A stretch of DNA of 53,058 bases from an uncultured Rivibacter sp. (GTDB taxonomy: Bacteria; Pseudomonadota; Gammaproteobacteria; Burkholderiales; Burkholderiaceae), in NCBI GenBank assembly GCA_946480925.1, contig CAMLLU010000036.1, forward strand, positions 1-53,058, in the 5' to 3' direction. Of the stretch, positions 1 through 10,130 are shown one piece after another. Positions within the stretch are counted from its first letter, which is position 1, and every line of letters starts with the position of its first letter. Position numbers and translations under genes: made by a program. The notes beneath the pieces are model-generated. The model ran no database searches. It was not told the origin of the DNA and saw only the letters and a list, made by a program, of their open reading frames with translations.

Positions 1-1
1 T

Positions 2-274
2 TTTCTTGAAGAGACGCCGGAGCTGAGATCGGCGCTGGCGACACAAGGCATCACCGTCGTGTCGATGGACGTCGGCGCCGACGACTGGCTGCCGCAGCAA
101 TCACCACGGATGCTGACCGACAGGCTTCTGCAGCGGCTCGAATCCCGCGGCGGTGGCATCGTGCTGCTGCACGATGCGCAAGATCAGACCGCTCACGCCC
201 TGCCGACGTTGCTTGCAGCCTTGAAGACCCATGGCTACCGGATCGTTCACCTGACGTGGGAGCCAGCGCAGTGA
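2..274 (+). CDS. Polysaccharide deacetylase family protein, C-terminal fragment
   Basis: The reading frame is open from base 2 and ends at a TGA at 272-274, so only the last 90 residues lie in the window. The fragment runs from a strand reading ITVVSMDVGADDW to a segment GGGIVLLHD followed by ALPTLLAALKTHGYRIVHL. This is the usual end of the NodB-type polysaccharide deacetylase fold, where the LHD aspartate/histidine segment and the final LxxxGY helix-strand close the barrel. These enzymes remove N- or O-acetyl groups from chitin, peptidoglycan or exopolysaccharide. The metal-binding motifs would be upstream of the window, so activity and substrate cannot be judged. Confidence 0.75.
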   Translation, partial: FLEETPELRSALATQGITVVSMDVGADDWLPQQSPRMLTDRLLQRLESRGGGIVLLHDAQDQTAHALPTLLAALKTHGYRIVHLTWEPAQ

Positions 275-670
275 TCTCCGAAGAAGCGCAAAAACGGCGA
301 AGCTGAGGCAGCTCATCGCCGCCCTACGGCACGCCGGCGTAGCGCATCGCGCGTTCGAAGCGCTTTTCTTTGCACGGGCCGCCGAGCACTGCCGGCGGCA
401 GGTAGTCCTCAGGCAGCGTGGCCTTGTTGCGCGCTGCGTCCTTGACGGCGACGCGCACTGCATCGTCTTCACGGTCGAGGGCACGATGAAGGTGCTGTTG
501 AGCGTGTGCGGAGTGGGGAAGGTCCAAGACCTGCAGCAGGCGCGACACGATGGTCGTTGGGCGTGCTGCACGACGGCGGAACGTGCTCGCTGTGCGGCCG
601 GGACAAAGCGTGTGCAGGCTAGGTCCCGATAGTGACTTCGTGACGCGATGCCTGAAGTGACGCGGCGCGC
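275..670. other. Gene-free stretch with possible decayed coding sequence
   Basis: No complete gene with a believable start is visible. A plus-strand frame starting near 273 stays open past 540 with GC-rich third positions and the translated piece HCIVFTVEGTMKVLLS, but it has no start codon of its own and seems to continue in another frame as a Cys-rich tail (TCSLCGRDKACAG, stop near 622). On the minus strand a 74-residue frame (548 to 324) ends EKRFERAMRYAGVP. Neither is recognised. The stretch may be a degraded gene or simply codon-biased intergenic DNA. Confidence 0.3.
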
Positions 671-1942
671 TCAGCGCCGAAAAGACACCTCGGCCGGCCG
701 CCCTGGCAAGTCCAACGCCGCCACAGCGGCCGGTGTTCTCGCGATCACGCGGCCGGCGCGCATCACCATCAGCCGCGTTGCCCGCAGCCTGATGGCCTCC
801 ACCGGGTCGCTCGCCTGCAGCATCACGAGGTCAGCCCTCTTGCCCACTTCGAGACCGTAGCCTTCGAGCCCGAGGATCCGCGCAGGCGTGGTGGTCACTG
901 CCTCGAAGCATTGCCGCATCGCGGCCTGGCTCGTCATCTGCGCCACGTGCAGGCCCATGTGTGCCACCTCCAGCATGTCGGCGCTGCCCAGGCCGTACCA
1001 GGGGTCCATCACGCAGTCGTGGCCGAAGGCCACGTCCACGCCGACGGCCAGCAGTTCGGGCACGCGGGTCATGCCGCGGCGCTTGGGGTAGGTGTCGTGG
1101 CGGCCTTGCAGCGTGATGTTGATGAGCGGGTTGGCGATGGCCGCGACGCCCGCTTCCTTGATGAGCGGCAGCAGCTTCGAGACGTAGTAGTTGTCCATCG
1201 AGTGCATGGACGTGAGGTGCGAGCCCGCCACGCGGCCCTGCAGGCCCAGGCGGTTTGTGTGGAAGGCCAGCGTCTCGATGTGGCGGCTCAGCGGGTCGTC
1301 GCTTTCGTCGCAGTGCATGTCCACCCGCAACCCGCGCTCGGCAGCCAGTTCACATAGCCACTTCACGCTCTCGGCACCTTCGCTCATCGTGCGTTCGAAG
1401 TGCGGGATGCCGCCAATCACGTCGACGCCCATGTCGAGTGCGCGCCTCAGGTTCTCTTTCGCGGCGATAGAACGCAGCACGCCGTCTTGCGGAAAAGCCA
1501 CGAGCTGCAGGTCGAGGTAGGGCTTCACACGCTCGCGCACGTGCAGCAGTGCCTCCACGGCCAGCAGGCGCGGGTCGCACACGTCCACGTGCGAGCGAAT
1601 GGCGAGCAAGCCCTTGGCCACGGCCCAGTCGCAATAGGCCAGCGCCCGCTCGACGATGGCCTCCTGCGTGAGCTGCGGCTTGAGCTCACCCCACAGCGCA
1701 ATGCCTTCGAGCAGCGTGCCGCTCTGGTTGACGCGCGGCAGGCCGTAGCTCAGCGCTGAGTCCATGTGGAAGTGCGCGTCCACGAAGGGCGGCGTCACGA
1801 GCTGGCCGCCGGCTTCGATGACCTGGGCCGCGGGCGCCTGCAATGCCGGCTGCAAGGCCGCGATGCGCCCGGCTTCGATGCCGATTTCGATGTCGCGCCG
1901 CCCATCGGGCAGCGAACAGCCTTTCAGAATGAGGTCCAGCAT
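671..1942 (-). CDS. codA: CodA-family pyrimidine deaminase, predicted 5-methylcytosine deaminase
   Basis: This 423-residue amidohydrolase aligns along its whole length with E. coli cytosine deaminase. Metal ligands are present: the HxH of FVDAHFHMD (His57, His59), His210 in VDMHCDE, and Asp309 in FGHDC; the catalytic Glu213 and His242 are also there. The CodA signature NQSGTL, LVAFPQ, YPKRRG and DPWYxLG segments are retained. The residue after the metal-binding Asp is Cys310, where E. coli CodA has Asp314. CodA homologues lacking that Asp have been shown to deaminate 5-methylcytosine to thymine, so that activity is predicted here; cytosine deamination remains possible. It is the last gene of the URC operon, starting 1 nt after the regulator stops. 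Confidence 0.9.
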   Translation of the reverse strand: MLDLILKGCSLPDGRRDIEIGIEAGRIAALQPALQAPAAQVIEAGGQLVTPPFVDAHFHMDSALSYGLPRVNQSGTLLEGIALWGELKPQLTQEAIVERALAYCDWAVAKGLLAIRSHVDVCDPRLLAVEALLHVRERVKPYLDLQLVAFPQDGVLRSIAAKENLRRALDMGVDVIGGIPHFERTMSEGAESVKWLCELAAERGLRVDMHCDESDDPLSRHIETLAFHTNRLGLQGRVAGSHLTSMHSMDNYYVSKLLPLIKEAGVAAIANPLINITLQGRHDTYPKRRGMTRVPELLAVGVDVAFGHDCVMDPWYGLGSADMLEVAHMGLHVAQMTSQAAMRQCFEAVTTTPARILGLEGYGLEVGKRADLVMLQASDPVEAIRLRATRLMVMRAGRVIARTPAAVAALDLPGRPAEVSFRR

Positions 1943-1943
1943 C

Positions 1944-2606
1944 TCAAGCTCCTTGCGCTTCGTTCAGGCCGCAGCCCCGCAGGATCAACGTCACCACGTG
2001 CTGCGTTGCACGTTCCAGCTCAGCCTTCTGCAGCCGGCGCTTGCCGAGCACCGCGCACACCTGCGGCTCGAAATCGGCATACGTCTGTGTCGCGGCCCAG
2101 ATGGTGAAGAACAGGTGCGTCGCATCCACCGGAGCCATGCGGCCTTGTGCCACCCAGTGCTCGATCACCCCTGCCTTGCGGCGCACCAGCGCACGCAGTT
2201 CGCTGCGCAGCAGGCCGCCCACTTCATGCGCGCCGTGCAGCAGCTCGTTGGCGAACACCCGCGAGGCGTCGGGCCGTTCGGCGGTCAGCGCCATCTTGGC
2301 GCGGATGTAGCGCGCCAGTGCAACGCCGGGCTCGGCGTCGGGCTCGATGTGGTCTGTACCCGCCAGCCACAGCGAGAGGATGTTGCGCAGCACCGCGCGA
2401 TAGATCTCCTGCTTGGTGCGGAAGTAGTAGTGCAGGTTGGCCTTCGGCAGGCCGGCCGCGTCGGCGATCTCGGCCATCGTGGCGCCGTTGAAGCCTTTGC
2501 GCGCGAACACCGATTCGGCCGCCCGCAGGATCCCGGCTTCGTTGGCTTGCCGTATGCGGCCTTTGCGGGTGTTCACCACCGAAGCACTTGCGTTCTCGAG
2601 GCTCAT
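1944..2606 (-). CDS. rutR: TetR family regulator, RutR-like
   Basis: A 220-residue TetR protein. Residues about 20-70 form the helix-turn-helix domain (FARKGFNGATMAEIADAAG, then LPKANLHYYFRTKQEIY). The C-terminal half matches the ligand domain of E. coli RutR: IRAKMALTAERPDASRVFANELLHGA, HWVAQGRMAPVDATHLFFTIWAATQTYADF. RutR binds uracil or thymine and releases its operator. Here it lies inside a pyrimidine operon, directly before codA, and a RutR-type palindrome lies just upstream of the first gene (5901-5916), so autoregulatory repression of the whole operon, relieved by pyrimidine bases, is the natural inference. The rut genes themselves are not in the window. Confidence 0.85.
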   Translation of the reverse strand: MSLENASASVVNTRKGRIRQANEAGILRAAESVFARKGFNGATMAEIADAAGLPKANLHYYFRTKQEIYRAVLRNILSLWLAGTDHIEPDAEPGVALARYIRAKMALTAERPDASRVFANELLHGAHEVGGLLRSELRALVRRKAGVIEHWVAQGRMAPVDATHLFFTIWAATQTYADFEPQVCAVLGKRRLQKAELERATQHVVTLILRGCGLNEAQGA

Positions 2607-2689
2607 GTCAGTGCCTCACGCGATCACCGGCAGGCTGCCGAACCAAAGGCACAGTCCCCGAGCGGACGCCGCGGATCTGGCTTTGCCAG

Positions 2690-2745
2690 TCCGCTGGGGG
2701 CGCCCCCTCGAAGGGGGAGCGCCGCAGGCGCTACGGGGGTGGTCG
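2690..2745. repeat. GC-rich stem-loop repeat downstream of upp
   Basis: Between upp and the rutR-like gene there are 139 bp. They include an inverted repeat GGCGCCCCCT / AGGGGGAGCGCC (2699-2723) followed by GCCGCAGGCGC. This composition looks like the dispersed intergenic repeat seen in many comamonad-type genomes. Its place right after the upp stop suggests it may also act as a partial transcription stop, but there is no U tract. Confidence 0.4.
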
Positions 2746-3372
<627 letters not shown>

Positions 3373-3391
3373 GCTTCTTCTCCTTGTGCTG

Positions 3392-4644
3392 TCAGAACAC
3401 CGTGCCATCGCTGTCGATGGCCACCGGCGGCGGGCCACCTTCGCGTAGCTGTGCCGCAATGCGCCGGCCGGCAGCCCAGGTGCCGCCTTCGAGCACGCGA
3501 GCGAGCGGGAACTCGGCATCGCCCTTGCCGAGCTGCGCACGCACGGCCGCGGCAATGCGGTCGAGCGCGATCACGGTGACGGCGCGCCATTCGACGATGG
3601 GCTCGTCGGCCACCGTCCAGCGCCTGGAGAAGAAGCTCGCATCGCGCGGCTGCAGCAGGCCCAGGTCGAGCAGCAGGCCGCCATTGCGGTATTCGGGCAG
3701 GCCGGTCAACGCATCCAGCCCCGTCACCACGAGGCCTGCATCCTCCAGCGGCTCGAGCAGCGAATACGTCAACCACTGGGTGAGCTTGTGGAAGGGCACG
3801 AGCCCATCGCGCGCCGCCGGGTGGCGCCAGCAGTCGCCCAGCGACACGCCTTCGAGTTCGATGCGCCCGGGCCACACCGGCCCCAGCGCCCGCAGCAGCG
3901 TGGCCAGCACGAAACCCGCTTCGATGCGGCCTTCCTGCGCATGCAGCTTGACGAAGTCGAGCAGGCGCCCCAGCCGCGCCGGCACGCCAAAGACCACCGG
4001 CGTGGCATGCGCCACTTCGCCCAGGCGGCGCAGCAGTGCGGCACGGCCTTCCACACCCACCAACGGGTTGTCGGCCCGCACCTGGAAAGCCTCGGCCACC
4101 TGCCGTGTGTGCAGATGCGCCAGCGCCGTCGCATCGCTACGGTAGGGCTCATCTGCATGCGCCGAAAAAGCACCCGCGGCAAAGAGCTCCAGGCTCGCCA
4201 CGCCCAGCCCTTCGGAGCGGGTCAGCGTCATGCCATGCCGTGCATCGAGGTAGTGCCATGCCGCGCCGGCACCTGCATCGAGCAGCACGCTGGGAATCAC
4301 CAGGTCGATGCGCGCGCGAGCCCGCTCTTGTGCGTTGGCATCAGCCAGCACATGCGAGGCCAGCCCTGCCCAGCGGTCGACCCCGCCGGCCTCGAAGTGG
4401 CGCCAACGGCTGTGATACGGCACGCGCAGCTCGGGGTACCGCTCGTGCAGCGTATCCACCACGTAGGCCGCAACGGCCTCCACACGATCGCCATGCCAGG
4501 TGAAGTGCGGCGACGCCCCTCGCTCCACATGGGCCATCACCTGCGCGCAACGTTCGCGCACGGCCTCGTCGGTCAGCAAGGCAGAAGCGGGGTGATCTTC
4601 CGGCACTGGCGTGTGCCAGCCTGGAGCGTGCGAATAAGGCAGCT

Positions 4645-4648
<4 letters not shown>
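3392..4648 (-). CDS. URC4/Urg3 family protein (DUF1688)
   Basis: A 418-residue protein of the DUF1688 family. It starts [26 protein letters not shown] and has family-typical segments such as [37 protein letters not shown] and [20 protein letters not shown]4 is needed for uracil use as nitrogen source in Lachancea kluyveri; its reaction is not settled. The start codon overlaps the URC1 stop by 4 nt (ATGA), which shows translational coupling. No signal peptide or membrane segment is seen, so it should be cytoplasmic. A long upstream extension of the same frame runs antisense-like through URC1 and is rejected. Confidence 0.88.
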
Positions 4649-5886
<1,238 letters not shown>

Positions 5887-5900
5887 GGAACCTCCAGAAC

Positions 5901-5916
5901 CTGACCGATTGGTCAA
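5901..5916. promoter_or_regulatory. RutR-type operator
   Basis: Read on the minus strand the site is TTGACCAATCGGTCAG. It matches the E. coli RutR consensus TTGACCAnnTGGTCAA at 12 of 14 defined positions, with one half-site perfect. It ends 14 bp before the URC1 start codon, where a bound repressor would block initiation. A RutR-like regulator is encoded in the same operon. Confidence 0.75.
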
Positions 5917-6045
5917 GTTTCCGCCGCCCAAGCGAGTTGCGTGCCAGCACTTACCCGAGGTCGCGCACCGGTCGCATGAAAAGCAGCACCGTCGCGCAAA
6001 GGCTCGCGGCTATCATTCGCCCGACTTCGCTTGCACGCCCATCGC

Positions 6046-6642
6046 ATGCCGCAACTCCCCCCCGTCACCCAGGCCCTGCTGCTCATCAACGTTGGCGTCT
6101 TCTGCCTGCAGCGCTTGGTAGGCGTTTTCGCGATAGACCGCCTGTTCGCGCTGTGGCCGCTGGGCGCGGGCTTCCTGCCCTGGCAGGTGGTGAGCTATGC
6201 CTTCCTGCATGGCGACTTCGGCCACCTGTTCTTCAACATGCTGGGGCTGTGGATGTTCGGCTCCGAGCTCGAGCAGGTGTGGGGGCGCAAGCGCTTCATC
6301 CAGTTCTACACGGCCAGCCTCCTGACCGGAGCACTGGTGCAGTTGCTGGTGGCGCCGCTGCTCAGCTCGGGAGCGCCCGTGGTGGGCGCCTCGGGCGCGC
6401 TGTTCGGGCTGCTGCTGGGCTACGCGCTGCTGTTCCCCAACCGCACCATCATGCTGCTCATTCCGCCCATCCCGATGAAGGCGCGCACCTTCGCCATCGT
6501 GTTCGGCGTGCTGGCCCTGCTGCTGGGCGTGAGCGGCACGATGCGCGGCGTGGCGCACTTCGCGCACCTGGGCGGCATGCTCGGCGGCTGGCTCATGATG
6601 CGCTACTGGCGCGGGCAGCCGCCTTTCGGCCGCCGCCGCTGA
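6046..6642 (+). CDS. Rhomboid family intramembrane serine protease
   Basis: A 198-residue polytopic protein with about six hydrophobic segments. The catalytic serine is in GASGALFG (Ser116) and the histidine in AHLGG (His174); the L1 loop motif HGDFGHLFFNMLGLWMFG is typical of bacterial rhomboids, which cleave membrane helices inside the bilayer. A TTG at 6031 in the same frame could add five residues; the ATG at 6046 is preferred. It is divergent from the URC operon across 159 bp and seems to be a single gene. Confidence 0.92.
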   Translation: MPQLPPVTQALLLINVGVFCLQRLVGVFAIDRLFALWPLGAGFLPWQVVSYAFLHGDFGHLFFNMLGLWMFGSELEQVWGRKRFIQFYTASLLTGALVQLLVAPLLSSGAPVVGASGALFGLLLGYALLFPNRTIMLLIPPIPMKARTFAIVFGVLALLLGVSGTMRGVAHFAHLGGMLGGWLMMRYWRGQPPFGRRR

Positions 6643-6766
6643 ACCGCCGGGCCGTGCCGGCCCGGCAAACCAACAGTGTGCATCTGCCGCGAATGCCCGC
6701 GCGCAACGCAGGGCCTCGCGCATCGATTCATGCTTGCATGCATAGCGTCTCGCGCTGGAGGACGCC

Positions 6767-7840
6767 ATGCACGCCCCGCATCCCTACCGCCATCTGGTCG
6801 TCGCGATCGTGACGGCTGTTCTACTGGGGCTGGCTTCGAGCGCACTGGCCGCACCTGCAAGCGAAGGTTCGCGCGAGCCCTCGAGTGACGAGCCGGCGAA
6901 CGAAGCGCAGGTGCAGGCACTGGCCCGCGCCAGCAATGCAGTGCTGGGTGTGAGTGCCCGCGCCACCGACGACGCGCTGTCCACCGACACGCTGGGGCGC
7001 GACCGTGTGGGCTCGGGTGTCGTCATAGAAGACGGCCTGGTGCTCACGATCGGCTACCTCATCCTCGAAGCCGAAGACATCGACCTGCACCCTGATGGTG
7101 GCAGCCCCGTGCCGGCGCGTGTGCTGGCCTACGACGTGGCCACCGGCTTCGGGCTGCTGCAGCCGCTCGTGCCGCTCAAGCTCGAACCCGTGCCGCTGGG
7201 CAATGCGCAAGGCGTGGCGGAAAGCGAGCCGCTGATGGTGGCCAGCGGTGCCAACGGCCATGGCAAGGCCGGCATCTTGAGCGTGGCCCGCCTGGCCTCG
7301 CGACGGGCGTTTTCGGGCTATTGGGAATATCACATCGAAGGCGCGCTGTTCACCGTGCCGGCCCGGCCGGACCACAGTGGCGCCGGGCTCTTCAACGCAC
7401 GCGGCGAGCTGGTGGGCATCGGCTCGTTGCTGGTGATGGACGTGCTGGGCAAGAACGAAGAGCGGCACCCGGGCAACATGTTCGTGCCGGTGGACCTGCT
7501 CAAGCCCATCCTGTCGGAGCTGCGCGAACGTGGCAGTTCGCGTGCCAGCGCACGGGCCTGGCTCGGCCTCAACTGCCAGGAAGCCGACGGCACGGTGCGC
7601 GTGATTCGCGTCAACAAGGAAAGCCCGGCCGAAGAAGCCGGGCTGGAGCCTGGCGACCTCATCCTCAAGATCGACGGCGTGGCCGTGCAGTCGCTGGAGC
7701 ACCTCTACAAGACCCTGTGGTCGAACGACACACCGGAACGTGACGTGAGCATCGAGATCGCACGCGGCGCGAACTTCCGCACGGTCAATGTGCGAGCGGT
7801 CGATCGCATGAAGGCCCTGCGCAAGGCCAAAGGGATCTGA
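6767..7840 (+). CDS. S1C/DegP-like protein with PDZ domain, catalytic triad lost
   Basis: A 357-residue exported protein: signal peptide to about residue 29 (ALAAP), chymotrypsin-like domain about 45-250, PDZ domain about 265-350 (AWLGLN, EEAGLEPGDLILKIDGVAV). Alignment by eye with DegP shows GSGVVIEDGLVLTIGYLI where DegP has the catalytic His of TNNHVV (Tyr97 here), ATGFGLL where DegP has the Asp of SDIAL (Gly127), and DHSGAGLF where DegP has GNSGGAL (Ser204 kept). Two of three triad residues are missing, so it is probably not a protease but a periplasmic binding or chaperone protein. The ATG at 6767 follows CTGGAGG by 5 nt. It is convergent with the next gene, 14 bp away. Confidence 0.85.
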   Translation: MHAPHPYRHLVVAIVTAVLLGLASSALAAPASEGSREPSSDEPANEAQVQALARASNAVLGVSARATDDALSTDTLGRDRVGSGVVIEDGLVLTIGYLILEAEDIDLHPDGGSPVPARVLAYDVATGFGLLQPLVPLKLEPVPLGNAQGVAESEPLMVASGANGHGKAGILSVARLASRRAFSGYWEYHIEGALFTVPARPDHSGAGLFNARGELVGIGSLLVMDVLGKNEERHPGNMFVPVDLLKPILSELRERGSSRASARAWLGLNCQEADGTVRVIRVNKESPAEEAGLEPGDLILKIDGVAVQSLEHLYKTLWSNDTPERDVSIEIARGANFRTVNVRAVDRMKALRKAKGI

Positions 7841-7854
7841 TATCTGACGGGCGG

Positions 7855-8748
7855 CTACGGGGCCAGCCCTTCACGCACTGTCGGATAACGCAGTCGCACG
7901 CGCAGCTCGCGCTTGAGCCGCGTGTTCACGAGGCGGCGCGACTCGCTCATGAACGACAGCATCACAGGGTTCAACTGCTGCGCGGCCTCGGCGCGGGCGA
8001 TGCGCGGCGGACGTGGCAGTCCGCCCAGGTCGGCAGCGAGGTCGAAGTAGTCGCCCATCTTCAGCTCGGTGTCGTCGCTGGCGTGGTACGCACGTTGTGG
8101 TGCGCCGCGGAACAGCGCGGCGATACAGGTGCGCGCCAGGTCGTCGGCGTGGATGTGGTTGGTGTAGACGTCATCGGGCTCGGCCAGCACGGGCGTGCCG
8201 CGCTGCAGGCGCTCGCGCGGGTGGCCACCGGGCCGGTCGGCCGCATAGATGCCGGGAATGCGCAGCAGGCTGACGCATGCGCCACCGGCACGCCCGAACC
8301 AGCGCAGCCGTGCCTCGGCCGCCACACGGCGGCGAGCACGCACGGTGCCTGGCGCCACACGGCGGGTCTCGTCGAAGCGCGCGCCCGCGGCATCGCCGTA
8401 GACCCCCGTGGTGCTGGCATACACCAGCCGCTGCACCACGCCACCGCGCATCAGCGCACGCAGCAGCGCAGCGGTGCGCGGGTCGCCGTCTCCTTCGCCC
8501 GGCGGGGGCGCGAGGTGCAGCACGGCAGGTGCCAGCGCGCCCAGCCGGCCCAGCGTGGCGGGCACATCGAGATTGCCCAGTAGTGGCAGCACGCCCGCCT
8601 GGCGCAATGCGGCGCGGCGCTCGGGCTGCGACGTGAGCGCGCGCACGCGAAACCGCCCTTGCAACTGGCGCGCGACGCGCAGGCCGACGTCACCGCAACC
8701 GACGATCAGCAAACGGGGGCGGCGAAAGACGGCGGGCAGGCTGGGCAT
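7855..8748 (-). CDS. NAD(P)-binding epimerase/dehydratase family protein (YeeZ-like)
   Basis: A 297-residue extended short-chain dehydrogenase-type protein. The N-terminal Rossmann motif is LLIVGCGDVGLRVA; a strand YASTTGVYGD and a later segment LLRIPGIYAADRPGG match the SDR a-family of atypical epimerases such as YeeZ. The usual YxxxK catalytic pair is not obvious (ARRRVAAEARL stands at its place), as in other members of this subfamily. HIHADDLARTCIAAL and YHASDDTELKMGDYF are typical of the C-terminal half. Substrate unknown. Confidence 0.82.
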   Translation of the reverse strand: MPSLPAVFRRPRLLIVGCGDVGLRVARQLQGRFRVRALTSQPERRAALRQAGVLPLLGNLDVPATLGRLGALAPAVLHLAPPPGEGDGDPRTAALLRALMRGGVVQRLVYASTTGVYGDAAGARFDETRRVAPGTVRARRRVAAEARLRWFGRAGGACVSLLRIPGIYAADRPGGHPRERLQRGTPVLAEPDDVYTNHIHADDLARTCIAALFRGAPQRAYHASDDTELKMGDYFDLAADLGGLPRPPRIARAEAAQQLNPVMLSFMSESRRLVNTRLKRELRVRLRYPTVREGLAP

Positions 8749-8880
8749 GTGTGAATTGGTAAAGGCGTTGTTTGGGATTGCACCGGAAAGGGGCTCAGGC
8801 GAGCGGGCAAAATTGCCGCTCGCGGCTCAAGTGCCGCCCTCTGTCCCAGTTTTCTTTTCTTGCCGTTCGAGGATACCCAA

Positions 8881-9912
8881 ATGACTTTCAAGGTGACGGT
8901 GCAGCCGGCCGAACGCAGCTTCGATGTCGCACGCGACGAAGCCATCCTGCCGGCCGCCATTCGCCAAGGCATCGGCCTGCCCTACGGCTGCAAGGACGGC
9001 GCCTGCGGCACCTGCAAGAGCCGCCTGCTCGAAGGCCGGGTCATCCATGGCGCCCACCAGCACAAGGCGCTGAGCGTCGAGGAAGAAGAAGCGGGTCTCA
9101 TCCTCACCTGCTGCGCCACGCCGCAGACCGACGTGGTGATCGAATCGCGCCAGGTCAGCGCCGTGGGCCAGTTCCCGGTGCAGAAGATGCCGTGCCGCGT
9201 GTCGGGCATCGAGAAGGTCGCGCCTGACGTGGCCCTCTTGAAGCTGCAGCTGCCCGCCAACGTGGTGCTGCAGTACTACGCCGGCCAGTACATCGAGTTC
9301 ATCCTGCGCGACGGCAGCCGCCGCAGCTATTCGATGGCCAACGCGCCGCATCTGGCTCAAGGCGGGCTGGAGCTGCATGTCCGCCACATGCCGGGCGGCA
9401 AGTTCACCGACCACGTGTTCACCGCGATGAAGGAAAAGGAGATCCTGCGCATGGAAGGGCCGTTCGGCAGCTTCTACCTGCGCGACGACTCCGACAAGCC
9501 CGTCGTGCTGCTTGCCTCGGGCACCGGCTTCGCGCCGATCAAGGCGCTCATCGAGCACATGCAGCACAAGGCCATCACGCGGCCCGCGGTGCTGTACTGG
9601 GGTTGCCGCAGCAAGGCCGACCTGTATCTGCACGCGTGGGCCGAAAAGGCCGCGGCCGAGATGCCCAACCTCCGCTACGTGCCGGTGCTTTCGGAGCCCA
9701 AGCCCGAAGACGGCTGGCAGGGCCGCACGGGCTTCGTGCACCAGGCCGTGATGGCCGACCTGCCGGACCTTTCGGGCCACCAGGTGTATGCCTGCGGCGC
9801 ACCGATCATGGTGGAGTCAGCACACAAGGACTTCGTGGCGAAGTGCGGGTTGCCGGACGAGGAGTTCTACGCCGACTCGTTCACCAGCGAGGCTGACAAG
9901 CACGGCGACTGA
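8881..9912 (+). CDS. 2Fe-2S ferredoxin-NAD(P)H reductase (AscD/CDP-6-deoxyglucoseen reductase-like)
   Basis: A 343-residue electron-transfer flavoprotein. An N-terminal plant-type ferredoxin domain carries the cluster cysteines Cys37, Cys42, Cys45 (YGCKDGACGTCKS) and Cys77 (LTCC). It is followed by an FAD domain with RSYSMANAP and an NAD domain with LLASGTGFAPIKA and YACGAPIMVESA. The closest named relatives are CDP-6-deoxy-delta-3,4-glucoseen reductases, but in Burkholderiales such genes usually stand outside sugar clusters, as here, and their partner is unknown. The ATG at 8881 follows GAGGATACCCAA; a TTG seven codons earlier is less likely. Confidence 0.9.
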   Translation: MTFKVTVQPAERSFDVARDEAILPAAIRQGIGLPYGCKDGACGTCKSRLLEGRVIHGAHQHKALSVEEEEAGLILTCCATPQTDVVIESRQVSAVGQFPVQKMPCRVSGIEKVAPDVALLKLQLPANVVLQYYAGQYIEFILRDGSRRSYSMANAPHLAQGGLELHVRHMPGGKFTDHVFTAMKEKEILRMEGPFGSFYLRDDSDKPVVLLASGTGFAPIKALIEHMQHKAITRPAVLYWGCRSKADLYLHAWAEKAAAEMPNLRYVPVLSEPKPEDGWQGRTGFVHQAVMADLPDLSGHQVYACGAPIMVESAHKDFVAKCGLPDEEFYADSFTSEADKHGD

Positions 9913-9941
9913 AAGCCGTTGTGCTTGCGACGCACCGGGCC

Positions 9942-10130
9942 CTGGTGTCCTGAGTTGGAAGTTTGTTGATGAATCCTGTCGAGAAACGACCGCATGCGTC
10001 GTTGCGGTGCTCGCGAGGTGTCACACCTCGCTGCGCCCCACGCCTAGCCTGCGGCCGTTTTCGTCAGGATTCGACCGCACACAGTCACCAACCAACGCTT
10101 CTTCAACGAACCTCCAACTCAGGACACCAG
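9942..10130. repeat. 189-bp imperfect palindromic element (MITE/REP-like), copy A
   Basis: The ends are CTGGTGTCCTGAGTTGGAAG and its inverted partner ending CCAACTCAGGACACCAG, with pairing continuing inward (GAATCCTGTCGAGAAACG with GTTTTCGTCAGGATTC). The centre holds CGTCGTTGC, TGCTCGC, a small hairpin AGGTGTCACACCT and CGCCTAG. No open frame lies inside. The right arm overlaps the last codons and stop of the phosphopantetheinyl transferase gene. A related core is present at 23561-23721. Confidence 0.7.

Noticed and set aside
8800..8825. GAGCGGGCAAAATTGCCGCTC as an operator
   Set aside because: Near-symmetric but with a one-base offset, and no regulator or partner site supports it.
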